A program made the translations under genes and the position numbers. The notes beneath the pieces are model-generated. The model made no database searches and was not told the origin of the DNA. It saw only the letters and a program-made list of their open reading frames with translations. Below are positions 62,615 to 64,000 of a stretch of DNA of 64,000 nucleotides, piece by piece. Origin of the DNA: Flavobacterium sp. MDT1-60 (GTDB lineage Bacteria; Bacteroidota; Bacteroidia; Flavobacteriales; Flavobacteriaceae); contig NZ_CP062159.1 of assembly GCF_014844035.1 (NCBI RefSeq), forward strand, positions 4,340,001-4,404,000, given 5' to 3'. Each line of letters begins with the position of its first letter. Positions within the stretch are counted from its first letter, which is position 1.

Positions 62615-64000
62615 ATGCAAATTGATCTTTCAAAACTCGACCCAAAACATAATATTATAATTAAAGGAGCGCAGGTACATAATTTAAAAAATGTAGATGT
62701 CGCTATTCCCCGAAATAAACTGGTTGTCATCACAGGTCTTTCAGGATCAGGAAAATCCAGTTTGGCGTTTGATACTTTATACGCCGAAGGACAACGCCGT
62801 TATGTTGAAAGTTTATCATCATATGCACGTCAATTCCTTGGTCGTTTAGACAAACCAAAAGTAGAATATATAAAAGGTATTGCACCTGCGATTGCGATTG
62901 AGCAAAAAGTAAATACAACCAATGCCCGTTCGACCGTTGGAACTTCGACTGAGATCTACGATTACGTCAAGCTTTTATTCGCCAGAATTGGTCGTACCTA
63001 CTCTCCTGTTTCCGGACAGGAAGTCAAAAAAAATACCGTTACCGATGTTGTTTCTGATGTAAAAGCATTAGAATTAGACAGTAAATGGTTGTTGCTCTCT
63101 CCTATTCATTTAGAAGAAGGAAGACAACTTGAAGACAAACTGAAAGTACTTCTACAGCAAGGTTTTGCCCGTATTTTGGTTGATAACGAAATGGTTCGTT
63201 TAGATGAGTTTACACCCACAGAAATCCACAAATTAGACAATAAAGACATTCTATTAATTATTGACAGAATTGTGGTTAAAGAGGAAGAAGAATTCTATAA
63301 TCGTTTAGCCGATGCCGTACAAACTGCTTTTTTTGAAGGAAAAGGAATTTGCTATTTACAGGAATTAAACTCAGATAAAAGATTTACTTATTCGAATAAT
63401 TTTGAATTGGACGGAATTACTTTCTTAGAGCCAAATGTACATTTATTCAGTTTTAATAACCCATACGGAGCTTGTCCGGTTTGTGAAGGATACGGAAATA
63501 TAATTGGAATAGATGCTGATTTAGTAGTTCCAAATACCTCTTTATCTGTTTTTGAAAGCGCCATTTATCCCTGGAGAGGTGAAAGCATGAGCTGGTATAA
63601 AGATGAATTGGTGAAACATGCTTACAAATTTGATTTTCCTATTCATAAGCCTTATTTTCAATTAACAGAAGATCAAAAAGATTTGATTTGGAAAGGGAAT
63701 CAGTACTTTCAAGGCTTAAATGATTTCTTTAAGGAATTAGAAGAAAAAAATTATAAGATCCAGAACCGTGTAATGTTGTCTCGTTATCGCGGAAAAACTA
63801 AATGCCATGCCTGTCGCGGAAAACGTTTACGCGAAGAAGCTTCTTATGTAAAAATTGGCGGAAAAACAGTTTCAGATTTAGTCGATCTTCCAATTAAACA
63901 TTTGGTTACGTTTTTCAAAGATCTTGAATTAAACAAATACGAACAGCAAATTGCTAAACGTCTGATGGTAGAAATCAATAATCGTTTATCCTTTTTAACC
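62615..64000 (+). CDS. uvrA: Excinuclease ABC subunit UvrA, N-terminal part
   Basis: The gene starts at ATG 62615 and stays open for 462 codons to the window edge. UvrA is the damage-searching ATPase of nucleotide excision repair. The first ABC module is seen: [19 protein letters not shown], Walker [10 protein letters not shown] (41-49), then [40 protein letters not shown]. The first zinc module has CPVC and later CHAC pairs ([26 protein letters not shown]). No frameshift is visible. The second ABC module lies beyond the window. Confidence 0.95.
   Translation, partial: MQIDLSKLDPKHNIIIKGAQVHNLKNVDVAIPRNKLVVITGLSGSGKSSLAFDTLYAEGQRRYVESLSSYARQFLGRLDKPKVEYIKGIAPAIAIEQKVNTTNARSTVGTSTEIYDYVKLLFARIGRTYSPVSGQEVKKNTVTDVVSDVKALELDSKWLLLSPIHLEEGRQLEDKLKVLLQQGFARILVDNEMVRLDEFTPTEIHKLDNKDILLIIDRIVVKEEEEFYNRLADAVQTAFFEGKGICYLQELNSDKRFTYSNNFELDGITFLEPNVHLFSFNNPYGACPVCEGYGNIIGIDADLVVPNTSLSVFESAIYPWRGESMSWYKDELVKHAYKFDFPIHKPYFQLTEDQKDLIWKGNQYFQGLNDFFKELEEKNYKIQNRVMLSRYRGKTKCHACRGKRLREEASYVKIGGKTVSDLVDLPIKHLVTFFKDLELNKYEQQIAKRLMVEINNRLSFLT

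Noticed and set aside
1..64000. CRISPR arrays, tRNA and rRNA genes
   Set aside because: No regularly spaced direct repeats, no CCA-ended cloverleaf and no rRNA-like sequence were seen on reading.

Overview
The window is chromosomal DNA from a Bacteroidota species, almost certainly a Flavobacterium or close relative. The evidence is low GC, A-rich leaders with almost no Shine-Dalgarno sites, several TAnnTTTG-type -7 boxes, a SusC/SusD polysaccharide-utilisation locus, many Bacteroidota-type lipoproteins, and gene families typical of Flavobacteriia (YaiO-type barrel, DUF6146-like lipoprotein, BatA-type protein, LuxC-like acyl-CoA reductase). No rRNA, tRNA or CRISPR array was seen. The window opens inside a di-heme cytochrome c peroxidase and closes inside uvrA.

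Layout. 1-2.2 kb: peroxidase tail and three accessory genes (two lipoproteins, one orphan). 2.2-7.0 kb: parE, an unlisted 41-aa membrane microprotein gene, then parC, apparently one operon. 7.2-13.2 kb: pncB, a transglutaminase-fold protein, an FMN reductase overlapping a YihY-family membrane protein, a DUF2459-type protein and ychF. 13.6-18.9 kb: a TonB-dependent receptor, a methyltransferase, a secreted protein and a ferredoxin. 19-26.8 kb: acyl-CoA reductase, serC, serA, small membrane proteins, a frameshifted phosphodiester-glycosidase-like gene, a LolD-type ATPase and a TIGR02757 protein. 26.9-33.3 kb: a five-gene block (membrane HEAT protein, family 2 glycosyltransferase, YaiO-type TPR/barrel protein, DUF4838 protein, degenerate receiver) that looks like an exopolysaccharide synthesis and export system organised like, but not homologous throughout to, Pga. 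33.4-44.8 kb: a DEAD-box helicase, lactonase-type propeller, BatA-type protein, an active-site-less dihydroorotase homologue, hydrolases, an MBL protein and a large conserved unknown. 44.8-46.2 kb: a complete Tn5/IS50-like IS4-family insertion sequence sitting in the loop of a terminator hairpin. 46.4-50.0 kb: Bcp-type peroxiredoxin, an endonuclease III without iron-sulfur ligands, a frameshifted TPR protein, a 47-aa microprotein gene and an ECF-like sigma factor. 50.3-62.2 kb: a beta-glucan (laminarin-like) utilisation locus with SusC, SusD, a PKD-like surface glycan-binding lipoprotein, two GH16 enzymes (one frameshifted) and a propeller/Y_Y_Y/LuxR-type membrane regulator. 62.6 kb on: uvrA.

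Four genes (about 24.5, 41.5, 48.1 and 52.7 kb) carry single-base indels in or beside A/T homopolymers. Either the assembly has homopolymer errors or these tracts are slippage sites; each gene reads cleanly after a one-base correction. The intergenic regions hold several repeat families, including one whose copies begin exactly at the TAG stop codon of three unrelated genes.
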